Shown: in pieces, positions 10,601 through 22,600 of the stretch | Layout: every line of letters begins with the position of its first letter | How positions within the stretch are numbered: position 1 is the stretch's first letter | Assembly (NCBI RefSeq): GCF_019393635.1 | Contig: NC_057862.1 | Span: 91,888,159 to 91,952,158 of the forward strand | Length of the DNA: 64,000 nt | Origin: Dromiciops gliroides | Taxonomy: Eukaryota > Chordata > Mammalia > Microbiotheria > Microbiotheriidae | Reading direction: 5' to 3' | The notes under the pieces: model-generated | Databases searched by the model: none | What the model was told of the DNA's origin: nothing | The model's input: only the letters and a program-made list of their open reading frames with translations | Position numbers and translations under genes: made by a program

Positions 10601-13600
10601 TATTTTTAATTTGACAAGATAAGGGAAACTTAGAAATTTCTTTAGAAAGGAGAATTGCTCTCATAACTGAGCCCTATGTTCTTCACCTGAGATTTTTCAG
10701 ATTCTCTCTGAGGGTAATGGCCTGCTTTTCTACTGCTTTCACTATCGTATATAACTTCTCTTTTATTTTTTTGCAAAAACTTATAATTTATATATGTGTA
10801 AGTTTTTTTATATTATCCATATAACTTCGGGGGGGGGGCAGGGTAATGAGGGTTAAGTGATTTTCCCAGGGTCACACAGCTAGTAAGTGTCAGGTGTTTG
10901 AGGTCATATTTGAACTCAGGTCCTCCTGAATCCAGGGCTGGTGCTTTATCCACTGCGCCACCTAGCTGCCCCCTCATATATAACTTCTAAGGGATTATTA
11001 TATTCCCTTAGTTTTTTAGTGTCCAGTGGCCTAGTTCTTTCCCATATAAATCAAGTGAGACAAAAGTTGAGTTTTTTTAAAGTATTTTTATTAGGTACCT
11101 GAAGACAAACTAAAATCACATGATTGAATTTTACAATCAGTTGGTCTATAAAGCAAAGGAAGCTCATTCCTATTTCTTTCTTTCTTTTTAAAAAATTTTT
11201 TTGGGGGGTGAGGCAATTGGTTAAGTGACTTGCCCAGGGTAACACAGCTAGTGTCAGGTGTCTGAGGCCGGATTTGAACTTAGGTCCTCCTGATTCCAGG
11301 GCTGGTACTCTATCCACTGTGCCACCTAACTGCCGCACTCATTCCTATTTCAACCCTGTCTAAAGAATTCTGAGCATGAGCCTTAATGTTATTTATGTAT
11401 TCTAGTTTGAACCTAATCTTTTAGACTCCGTAATTGTGTATCCTGTTCTGTTTTTAATGGTGTTTTATTTTATTTTTTCCAATTACATGTAAAGATAGTT
11501 TTCAGCATTCATTTTTGTAAGAGTTTTAGTTCCAAATTTTTCTCCCTCCCTCCCCAAGACAGCAAGCAATCTGATATAGGTTATACATTACCATCATGTT
11601 GAATATATTTCCACATTAGTCATGTCGTGAGAGAAGAATCAGAACAAAAGGGAAAAATCACAAGAAAGAAGAAACAAACTCCCAGCACATAAAGTGAAAA
11701 CAGTATGCTTCCATCTGCATACAGACTCCATAGATCTTTTTCTGGATGTGGTCTCCACATTTTTCATCATTAGTCTTTTGGAATTGTCTTGGATCTGTAG
11801 GCCTCTATGTAAAGTGGTTTTTATGTAATACAGATTTTTCTGTGGACTTGGGAAAAGGAGGAGGGAGTATGTGTTCCCTTGGAGGAGGGGGCTGCCATAC
11901 AGTTCATGGGCATGTGGGGGCCAGAAACAGAGAGTCTAGAGGAGGAGAAGCAACATGGGGGCCTAGCTACAATTTAGAGGAAGAACATGCTGGGGACACA
12001 AACAGGAAAGGACAGGAGACCCAACGTGGGCAGGTGGGTGGAGTGGGGCAAAGGTCTCTTCCATTGGCACCAGAGGTCTTAAGCCAAGCTCCTAATGCAG
12101 AGGTGGCAGTCTCTCTCTTCTGCTCTCATTTGGAGAGGTGTTCCCCACCTTTCCCTTTTTTTGTGGGGGTAGAGTGGGGTGGAGGGAGGCCTTAGAACTA
12201 AGCTGACTGAGACAGAGCAGAGAGAGAGGGCACAGTGTACAGTAAAGTCAACGGGATTTTTTCAGAATGTGGATTTCTTTCAGAATTCATTATGTAAAGG
12301 CAAACATGAATTTACATAAAGTGAACTGTCTGTGCCTTTTTTTTCTCCTCCATTATCTCAAAACTTGTGTTTGTTGCTTATGCATTTTTCCTATAAGGTT
12401 CCCAGATGGGAGGTAGTGGTCTATAATTCTATCATAGTTTCCAATATACTACACATTTTAAACATATAGTAATAACACCTAGTTCCCACCAACAATAAAT
12501 GAGGGACCATTTTGTCAGTTACTGAACCATGAAGGATTTTACTGTTGTGTAAAGGAATAGAAATTTGAGTTGTTTGTCCATGAAGTTTTTATTGATTGTG
12601 CTTCCAAGATTAAATTTAATCATACAAACTATATTTGTGGAGTAAGTCTCTTTAAGTTAAGCTGAATGGAAGCAAATTGTTGCTGTGGGCCACAAATCAT
12701 CTTTATATCCAGTATTGAGAAACTTAAAAAAAATCAGTGGGAGGTAGATGGAGAGGCCAATACTGTAAGAATTGATGCTCTTCATTGGAGGCTTTTTTTT
12801 TTTTTTTTGGTGAGGCAATTGGGATTAAGTGACTTGCCCAGGGTCACACAGCTAGTAAGTGTCAAATGTCTGAGGCTGGATTTGAACTCAGGTACTCTTG
12901 ACTCCAGGGCCAGTGCTCTGTCCACTGTGCCACCTAGGTGCTCCGGAGGCTCTTTTAATAATGTTGGAAACCATGCTAACTAAAACTGAAAAACTTAGAG
13001 GCAAGTTAAAGCAGAGAATGTAGTTTAAATTTCTATGTATGAATTGGTTTTAACATTTTCTTTAAATTTCATTTAAACAAACTTTCCCCAGCATACTTCT
13101 TTGTATTAACCAGATCTGTTAGTAGCTTCTTCTATATCAGTTATAAAGCACCACCTTTGAGAAACCTTTGTAATTCAACAAATGTCTTAATACTCAATTG
13201 TGAATAATAAAACAATATAATGATGGTTAAAGTTATTGCTTGCTTGTATAAAAAAAAGTTTATCCTGAAGTGAACATTTTCTTTTGGGAAAATTTCATTA
13301 TATGATTCTTTTGTCTTTTTTATTGGTTCTAGCTAATAAGTGACTACAATGTTTTTTTCTTGTGTTTGAACTCTAAGCCTCAGTAACTGACAGTGGAATT
13401 GATTAACCACAGTACCTTCCTTTTCTGTTCTGTAAGTCATGATGCATGGAGAATTCCTTATGGATAATTATAAGCAGATTAATAATACATTCTACATGTT
13501 CTTGTATGAATTTACATTTCTTGATTGTATGATCCAGCAACACGTTTCTGATTTTCTATAGTAAGTGGTCTAAATTTCAGTTCTAAGACCTTAGACAAAA

Positions 13601-16600
13601 ATTGAAGTTTGGGCTTTCCCTTTTGTTAACTACAGAAGAATCATGCCAGAATACTATCTCTGCCCTCATATGTTATTGCTGTATAGGGTACAGCTACTTT
13701 TAAATTTGTCGTATTAAAAAATTTGAAAACAACTTGAATGGATTGTCAGATTAGTCATAATGATTGCTATGTGAATATTAAGTTAAAAGGTTCTTTTATA
13801 ACTTTGTTCTCAACAGAATGTCAACTAGAGTTCTTTTAGCCACACTCTCCATTCCTATTACTCCAGAGCGTACTGATATTGCTCGACTTCTGGATATGGA
13901 TGGTATCATAGTTGAAAAGCAACGTCGTCTTGCAACACTGTTAGGTCTCCAGGCTCCACCAACACGAATTGTTCTTATAAATGATATGGTAGGTACCAAT
14001 TTGAGCAGTTTGCACCCTGTTACTTCCATCAAGTTTCTTTTCTTTTTTATTTTAAAGGGCAAAGTATAATTATTATAGTACAAAGTCCTTTTTTTTTTGA
14101 GTAAAAAATTATATTAAGAGTTATTATGTATTTCTAATGGATTCTGGTATTTGATAGTGGCAAGGGAAATGCACATACCTAACAGGGCTGAAAAGTTGTA
14201 AAAGGAATTTCTTCCAATATAATCCTAATAGTGACTTTTAATCCCCAACTAAATATGGTATGAATAAATATGAAATTGTACTTTTGAAATAGGAAACACC
14301 ATTCTCTTTTTGATAGAAGATATTTATGTAATAAATAACTTAATTGATCAACAAGCAATTATCAAGTTCTTATTATGTGCTAAGCACTGAGATTGTAAAG
14401 AAAGGCAAAATATATGGTCCTGGCCTTCAAAGAGCTCACATTCTAATAGGGGAGACAACATAATACAACATACATACATTGAAAATGAAATGCAGTCATA
14501 GAAGGAAGAGAGTAGTAATAAGGTAGTTGTGGGGAGAGAAGAATGGGATTGGGAAAGACTTTCTGCAGGTGGGATTGGATTTGAGTTTTAAAGTTAGAGG
14601 AAGAGGTAAGGAGAGAGCATTCTAACCATGGGAAAATAGATGTAAAAAGTCCAACGTTGTCTAAATTGAATATTATGTTTTTAAGGTGATAGGAATTTTT
14701 GTAGACTCTGGAATTGTCATTTTCCACAGGTATATTTGTGCACATTTCATTGACCTGCTTTCATTGTATTGTGAGCAGTGTTATTTCTGATGTGCTATAT
14801 AATTTATAGAAGGTTAATTAGCAGCATAACTTGGAATAGTACTGCTGCCAGTCTCCTTCAAACAAAATATTTTGAAGAAAAATGTAACTAAACATCCGGT
14901 GCTTTAGAAAAAACTCTAAATTTCTTTATTATTTAACCTTTATGCCATCCTTTTAAAATATTTTATTTTTTTTGTTTTAAGATCCAAATTTGATCCTTCC
15001 TTCCCTCCTCTCCCCGCTCCCTAAGACAAACAATCTGATATAGGTTATACATGTGCAATTCTATAAAATTTCTTTCTACATTACTCATTTTCTGGAAGAA
15101 AACTGAACCATAAAAGAAAGAAAAAGAAAGTGAAGAATAACATGCTTTGATCTGCATTCAGACTCTTTTTCTGGAGGTCGATAGCATTTTTTCATGAGTC
15201 CTTTGGGATTGTCTTGGATCATTGTATTGCTGAGAATAGCTAAGTTGTTTGTCATACAGTATTGTTTTTACTGTGTATGATGTTCTCCTGGTTCTGCTGT
15301 CTTCACTGCATCAATTCATCTAAGGCTTTCCAGGTTTTTCTGAAATCATCTGCTTGCCATTAAAAAAAATACTTGTTGATTAATTTATTGTATTGGTAGT
15401 TAGAACATCCACACAGATAAAATCACAGGTACTGAGAGCTCACCCAATCCCAAATTTTCTGAGGTCAGTGGCACTGCCAAGGACATCTACGTTAGAAGCA
15501 GTGAAGAAACTAGCTAACCTAGTTTAGACTCAAATTGTATTTGATGCTACCTAGTTATACTTTGGAGGAGGATTAAACAAGCAAGCTCTTGTCACTTAGT
15601 GATACGGAAAGACAGTTTCAATCCATCCTTCACAGGCCTTTGCGTTCAAACCAAGGGAGGCAGTGTCATACTGTGGAAAAAGCAGATTTAAACTTGAGTT
15701 CTAATCCCAGGTCATTTTCTGAGTGCCTGTGTGACTTTGACCAAGTTTGTTTCCTCACTTATGAAATAAGGGTTTTTGTATAGGAGATGTTAGTTCCTGT
15801 TCCACAGAGTAGGGAGGTATATGGCCTATTCTAACTTGAAGTGTCAGAACTGCCCACATTATATAAAGGGGAATTGTGATCTCTGATTCCCATTCTGAAG
15901 TGTCTCTAGTTAAGCATACAGGCCTCCCCTTTTGGGCCATGGCTTGTCATTATAGCACAAATCTGTTACAATCTTGTACTGCAACTTATTTAGCTATTCA
16001 CCAATTGATGAGCATCTCTTCAGTTTCTAATTCTTAGCTACCACAAAAAGGCTGCTCTAAACATTTTTTGGACATCTGCTCTAATTTAATCTTGATTTTG
16101 AAAGAATTCTGATCATTTGTGAAGCCAAAGTAAAAACCTATGGAACTTTATGGAAATTATCAACAAAAATGAATTTAATGGATTTTATGGAAATCCATAA
16201 ATTTAATGGATTTTCTGGGTAGTTGAGAGTAGGTTCAATTTAGCAGAAGAGAAGTGACAGCATAATGAGAAGTCAAAGGGAAAAGACGTGTCTAGGTTGG
16301 AATAAATTATATGATTGGCACATTGTGGTCACATCAGTCATTCCTGGGAAATTCTGCTTTTGCTTATCTGAGAGAAATTAACATTCCAAACATTACTGTC
16401 TCCTACTTGAGAGAGCCACTGTCTGGATCCAACATACTACAGCTTGAGGATGACATTTCCTTTCCTAAGAAGCCGTGTAGTCATGACATGGAGACAGGGA
16501 ACAATGCCGGGAAGGGAAGAAGGTTAGCAGCTGATTGGACCAGTCTCATTGTTGGGAAATGACTTACCTTACAACACCCCTGAGAAGGATTCATACTGAG

Positions 16601-19600
16601 AACCTGATAGGTACTTAACTATCAAAGAAAATTTTCTTTTGCTAGAGAACCATCTTCATTGAACATAGGTGGTAGCCAACCCTTCCCCCTGCCCTCCAAC
16701 GTGATTTTATTCAGAAATTAGACTATTCAAATTAGAGATTCAGAAAGGATTGCTGACTTTGAGCCTTAATCTCCCTACCACTTAATCTGTTTTAATAAAG
16801 CAGTAGTGGTTTTTTTTTTCTTCTATCATGTTTTTTGTTTTTCTTCATCTTTACAAATTTATCCATCTGTAACACCACCAGTTTATTCCATCCTTTATCA
16901 CTTCAATTTTATGTTTAAAAGCCTAATTTGTACTTTTTCCTTGATCTACACAGAAAATTTAGAAATATTAATTATAGCTCTTAGGTTATTTATTTTTATC
17001 AGGATACACTCAATATGATTGAAGATTAGTACTTTTTATGTGCATTGTAGTGCTTAAAAACACTGGGAAGAATAAGGTAAAGCTGAATCTTACCTTATTC
17101 TCCTATTAGGAGTGACCTAAAATTTACCAAATGTGTATTAAAGACAGGTGCAATAATATGTTAGGAGAGATACTACTTAATTGTGGATTAGAGTCATCTC
17201 CAGGACTTGTAGGGAATCTGGTACAGAGAAGTAGGAAAAATATTTCAGGCAGAGGAAATGGTTTGAAGTCGGGGACCATGCAGGGGCTGTGTTGGACAAT
17301 GTGTAGATTACTTTGGCCTTTGGCATATTGAAAAATGTTAGGTGGGGATAGATTAAGAAGAACATTACTTAAGGAGTTTAGAATTCTGTGTTAGGTGTGG
17401 GTGATTTTGAACAGGGAAGAGATATGTTTGGGTTTTTAGGAAGAGTTATAAATTGCTATGTGCTAGATTGATTTGTTGGAGGTTGTTGGGGCAAGTATAT
17501 AGTGGCTCAGGGTGGGAGAAGGTGACTCAGGGAAACTTGTAGTGATCAAAGCTTAAGGTTAGTGGGACTGAATGCTGGAATGCATTAATAAAGGAGTAAT
17601 TGACATAAAAGGATGATAGTTAAATTGTAGCGGCTCTGCTATGTCATGTCATGACTTGCAGTGAATTGGATTTAACTGAGGGAGGACTGTGCTACAACAC
17701 CAACTTCACTCTCCAGAGCCATCTGCATCCAGTGGCAAGATATAGTTCAGGACAACTGGAGATGGCTGTGGATGTTTAAGGCAATTGGGGTTAAGTGACT
17801 TGGCCAGGGTCACACAGTGCCTGAGGTCAGAACTCAGGTCCTCCCAACTTCAAAGCCAGTGCTTTATTCACTTTTGCCACCTAGCTGTCCCAATTGGGCT
17901 AGAAGTGGATGTCAGGAAATAAAAGTTTAATCACAAATTTCTTGGAGAAATTTTAAGTGGTAAAGAGAGTTATTTTTGGCTTGTCTTCTTTTTGTTTAGA
18001 CCAGCTAAGAATCAATAGCAAATACAGGGCAAGAGATTATTATGGCAAAATTACTACTTTGAATTTTTTTCGCTTTGTTCATTTGTAGATGATCATTAAA
18101 TAGGAAACTTAATTTCAGTGAGAAAATCTCCAATTTTGAAGTGGAAGTTAATGGGAAGAAAGCATATTATGAATATTGACCTGTACAGACAGACAACTTT
18201 TCAAAATTGCAGCTATTCTTTTCTTTCTTTTTTTTTCCCTTGGTGTGAGGCAATTGGAGTTAAGTGTCTTGCCCAGGCTCACACAGCTAGTAAGTGTCAA
18301 ATATCTGAGGCTGGATTTGAACTCAGGTCCTCCTGAATCCAGGGCCAGTTCTCTATTCACTAAGCCACCTAGCTGCCCCATAGCTATTCTTTATAGTGGA
18401 TTATAGCTGTAGAGGTCTGAATCCTTTTCAGCTTTCCAGTCCTGTGAGTCTGGTTTTAGTTTCCAGCCAATATAAAACCAATTACATTTATGTGTTACTT
18501 GTAAACCATCATATTTATACCTATTTTTCATTGTTTGCTTTAGGTTAGATTCAACGTATTACAGTATGTTGTGCCAGAAGTTAAAGATCTTTATAATTGG
18601 CTAGAGGTAGAATTCAACCCACTAAAACTCTGTGATCGGGTTACAAAGGTAAGTGTTCATGTTGTAGAAATTTTTAGTTATAATGGGAGTAAAGAAATAG
18701 CTGAATGAGTGTCTTCTTTCCTGGAGTTTGGACTAGAATTAACTGGGGAAAAATAAAAACTTCTTCCAAACAAGTATGCCATTTAAAAATGGTGTATTCC
18801 AATGAACTTTGTGTAAATTTCATTGGTTTTCTTGTCTTTTTTTTTTTTTTTAGTGAGGCAATTGGGGTGACTTGCCCAGGGTCACACAGCTAGTAAGTGT
18901 TAAGTGTCTGAGGCCAGCTTTGAACTCAGATCCTCCTGACTCCAGGGCCGGTGCTCTATCCACTGCGCCACCTAGCTTCCCCCATTCTTTTTTTTTTTTT
19001 TTTTTGCAGGTCAGTGGGGGTTAAGTGACTTGCCCAGGGTCACACAGCTAGTAAGTGTCTGAGGCTGGGTTTGAACTCAGGTCCTCCTGAGTCCAAGGCT
19101 AGTACCTTATCCACTGCGCCACCTAGCTGCCCCCGTCATTTTTTTAAAAGAGAAAAGATACTCATATGCTAAATAAAATTTTGGTGGTGTAGAAATTTAT
19201 TTTGATTTGGGGACCCTGCCTTTGGATTGAGATTAAAAAGCCTTGGGCTCTCAGGGATTTTTCTGTGTGAGGGGCTGGTGCCCCTCCCCCTCCACTTTAG
19301 CTGAGCCAAAAAAGCCCCGTGGGCTTTTCAGGATGCCAGGTCATATGGCTGGGGGGGGTGAGGGGGGAAGGCCAGCTCCCTGTGCCCTTAAGGGAGCTGC
19401 CCAGGAGCGCAGCAGGGGGCAAGGCCCCTCGAGCCCCGCTGGGCACACACAGCCTTAGTGCACTTGGCCGTGTGCAGAGGCGCTGAAGGCCTGAGGTTTG
19501 AGGGGAGAGATTTACAGAGCTAGTGAGACAGTGGAGGGGGGACGCTGGAGGACGCAGGGTGAGGCTGGAAGATTAATTAAGAGAACAGAAGGATGCTGGA

Positions 19601-22600
19601 GGATAGAGAAAGTGAAGGGACACTAGAGCTGAGGGAGGCAGATGTAGGGACGCAAGGCAAGACCAGAAGATTAGAAGAGAAGGACTCCAGAGAAAGAATA
19701 TGGAGCAGGGGGCTTTTCAGTGAGGGAAACGCTAGAAGAAGGTCCGTTGGTACGAAGGAGGAGGTGAAAAAAGTTCCAGGTGCAGCAGGCGCTGGAAAGC
19801 AGTCAGATTATACATTTTTTTCCCTGTATTCTTTTTTTTTGGGGGGGGGTGAGGCAATTGGGGTTAAGTGACTTGTGAGGGTCACACAGCTAGTAAGTGT
19901 TAAGTATCTGAGGTCAGATTTGAACTCTGGTCCTCCTGACTGCAGGGCAGTGCTCTATCCACTATGCCATCTAGCTGCCTCTTTTCCCTGTATTCTTAAT
20001 TTTAAATTGTATATCAGAAATAAACCCTCTGCTGTTAAATTGGAAGAGGCTTCTTAATCTTTTGCTTATCAATTTGGGGGCAGTGTGGAGAAATTTTTAA
20101 TACTTTTTTCAGATTAAGATTAGCTTGTTTAAAAAAAATTTTTTTAATAGTGGCAAATTAAAAACATGACAATAGCCACTGTTTCTTCAGAAAAGATGAG
20201 TAAATCAGTATACTTATCATAACTTTGTTATAGTTCATAAAAGTTTTCTGAAGTGTTTTCTTCTTTTTATTGTGGTTCAATAATTATTGTATTATAAGTA
20301 TTATTTAAGCATAATATGACTGAATTTTTTTACTTAATCTTTTTGTAGGTTCTAAATTGGGTGAGAGATCAAGCTGAAAAAGAACCTGAATTGCAACAAT
20401 ATGTTCCACAATTGCAAAACAACACTATTCTCCGACTTCTGCAGCAGGTATAAATGCAAAATGAGTATTTTATATCAGAACAAGGTAAAAACATTAAGTC
20501 TGAAGTTTCTCTTGATAGTAAAGATTATATTTTTGGGGCAGTGTTGATGGCCTTACCCTCTTTTTCCTTGTCATTTGTTTTGGGACTTCCTGTTATTTGG
20601 TTATTGGCAGCATGATCCCTGGAATCAGGGGATCTAGTTTTAAGTTCTGGCACTAATACTTAAAAGCTGTTGGTGAATCATTTAACTCTGCTCAGGCTGT
20701 TTGCTCACCTGTGAAACACAGATAGTATTCTTGGAGCTTCCTCTCTGACAGTTTTTGTGGGGATCAAACCTCAAAGCAGTACATAAAGTTTCTGTGAAGT
20801 ACTCGTGTCCTTATGCACGTTTCATTGGCCTGCTTTCATTGTTCAAGGGAGCAGTGTTATTTCTGACGTGCTATACAATTTGTAGAAGGTTAATTAGCAG
20901 CATAACTTGGTATAGTAATGCTGCCAGTCTCCTTCAAACAAATACAATACCTGGAACTGGGGGGGAAACCTGAAACAAAACATTTCTTAACCCAGTTTTT
21001 CTAAAACAGATGATAATGAAACCGTAAAGGTTTCTTCTGTTAATGTATTGTAGGGTGAGAAAGGAAAAAAATAATCATGTGTTCTTATGCAGGTGGCACA
21101 AATATATCAGAGCATTGAGTTTTCTCGTCTGACTTCTCTGGTTCCTTTTGTTGATGCTTTCCAACTGGAACGTGCTATTGTAGATGCAGCCAGACACTGT
21201 GATTTGCAAGTGAGTACCATTGAAAAAAAGATTACTGTAATTTCTAGGGGGGAAAGGAAAAGAAAATTAGTCATTCAGAATATTTTATATGTATGTATTA
21301 TACTGTTATGATAGTAACAATTGTGTGAAGTAATCAGAGTTGTTTCATGTAACTTAAAATATGATTTTAAACTTAAAATATTTTGAATTCTTTACCCTGT
21401 GAGTAAAACCTTCTGTTCATTTTACACATCTATCAGCCAAGGATTTTTAAAGGCCTTTGTGCCAGGCACTGTGCTTAGCCACTGGCAACACAAATAGAAG
21501 GTATGAAACAATTTCTCCTCTTAAAAAGCTCACATGGATAACTATGTATGGCGAAGGTCAAAATAGGAATTGCTGTTTATTTCAGCTTCTACTTTAGTAT
21601 TCCTTTTTAGTTTAACATTTTAAATTTGTCACATCTGGCCATACTAGGGTTGATATTTGGATCACATAGTTTATGGGTTGTGCCATGTGATTTTTTAAAA
21701 AACTTTTTTACAGGGGGCAGCTAGGGGTGGTGCAGTGGATAGAGCACTGGCCCTTGATTTAGGAGGACCTGAGTTTAAATGTGGCCTCAGACACTTAACA
21801 CTTCCTAGCTGTGTGACCCTGGGCAAAAAAAAACCTTTTTACTAACTATAATTTAATTTTGTAAAGGTTCGTATTGATCACACTTCAAGAACATTAAGTT
21901 TTGGATCTGATTTGAATTACTCTACTCGAGAAGATGCACCAATTGGTCCTCACCTTCAAAGTATGCCATCTGAGCAGATAAGAAATCAGCTGACTGCTAT
22001 GTCTTCGGTACTTGCCAAGGCATTGGAAGTTATTAAGCCTGCTCATGTTTTGGTATGTATCTTTAAACTTTCAAAGAAAAAATGAACTATACATATTACT
22101 AAAGAATAGGACTGTTAACTTTTTTTTTTAAATTTTAGCAAACTCCTTGTGTGAGGTTCATCCAATAGCTATTGCTCCAATCTCCTCCCCTTTGTTTTAT
22201 AGCCTCTTCTTTTACACAGCAATTAGGAGAAATAGTATGTTTCATCCCTTCTTTTTCCTTTCTTCACTAGTATATTCCTTTCATTCACTCTTTGTCTTCA
22301 AAACTTCAGAATATTCACGTCTCCCTTTCAGGGGCCATTACTTTTCTTATTTAACTACCTCAGTATTCTTTGGAGACAGGTTCTAAAAGAAATTTGCTTA
22401 TTCTCTCTCATTTCAAGTTTAGCATTTTTTCACAGCTCTTCTTTAGATTTCATGGGGTTTTTTGGACTTGTCCAAAGTTTGTCAGTTTTTCCTTGGTTCT
22501 TGTCTTTTCATCAGAATGGTCAGAAATTCCTTTATTCCATTGTCTATTTTCTCCTTGTAGGAAATACCTTTCTTTGTAGGATAATCTACTCTTGGTTTAA

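Noticed and set aside
11746-12195. 149-codon frame in intron 6
   Set aside because: It starts in an L1 tail and runs through low-complexity Gly-rich DNA, with no family resemblance and no splice context.
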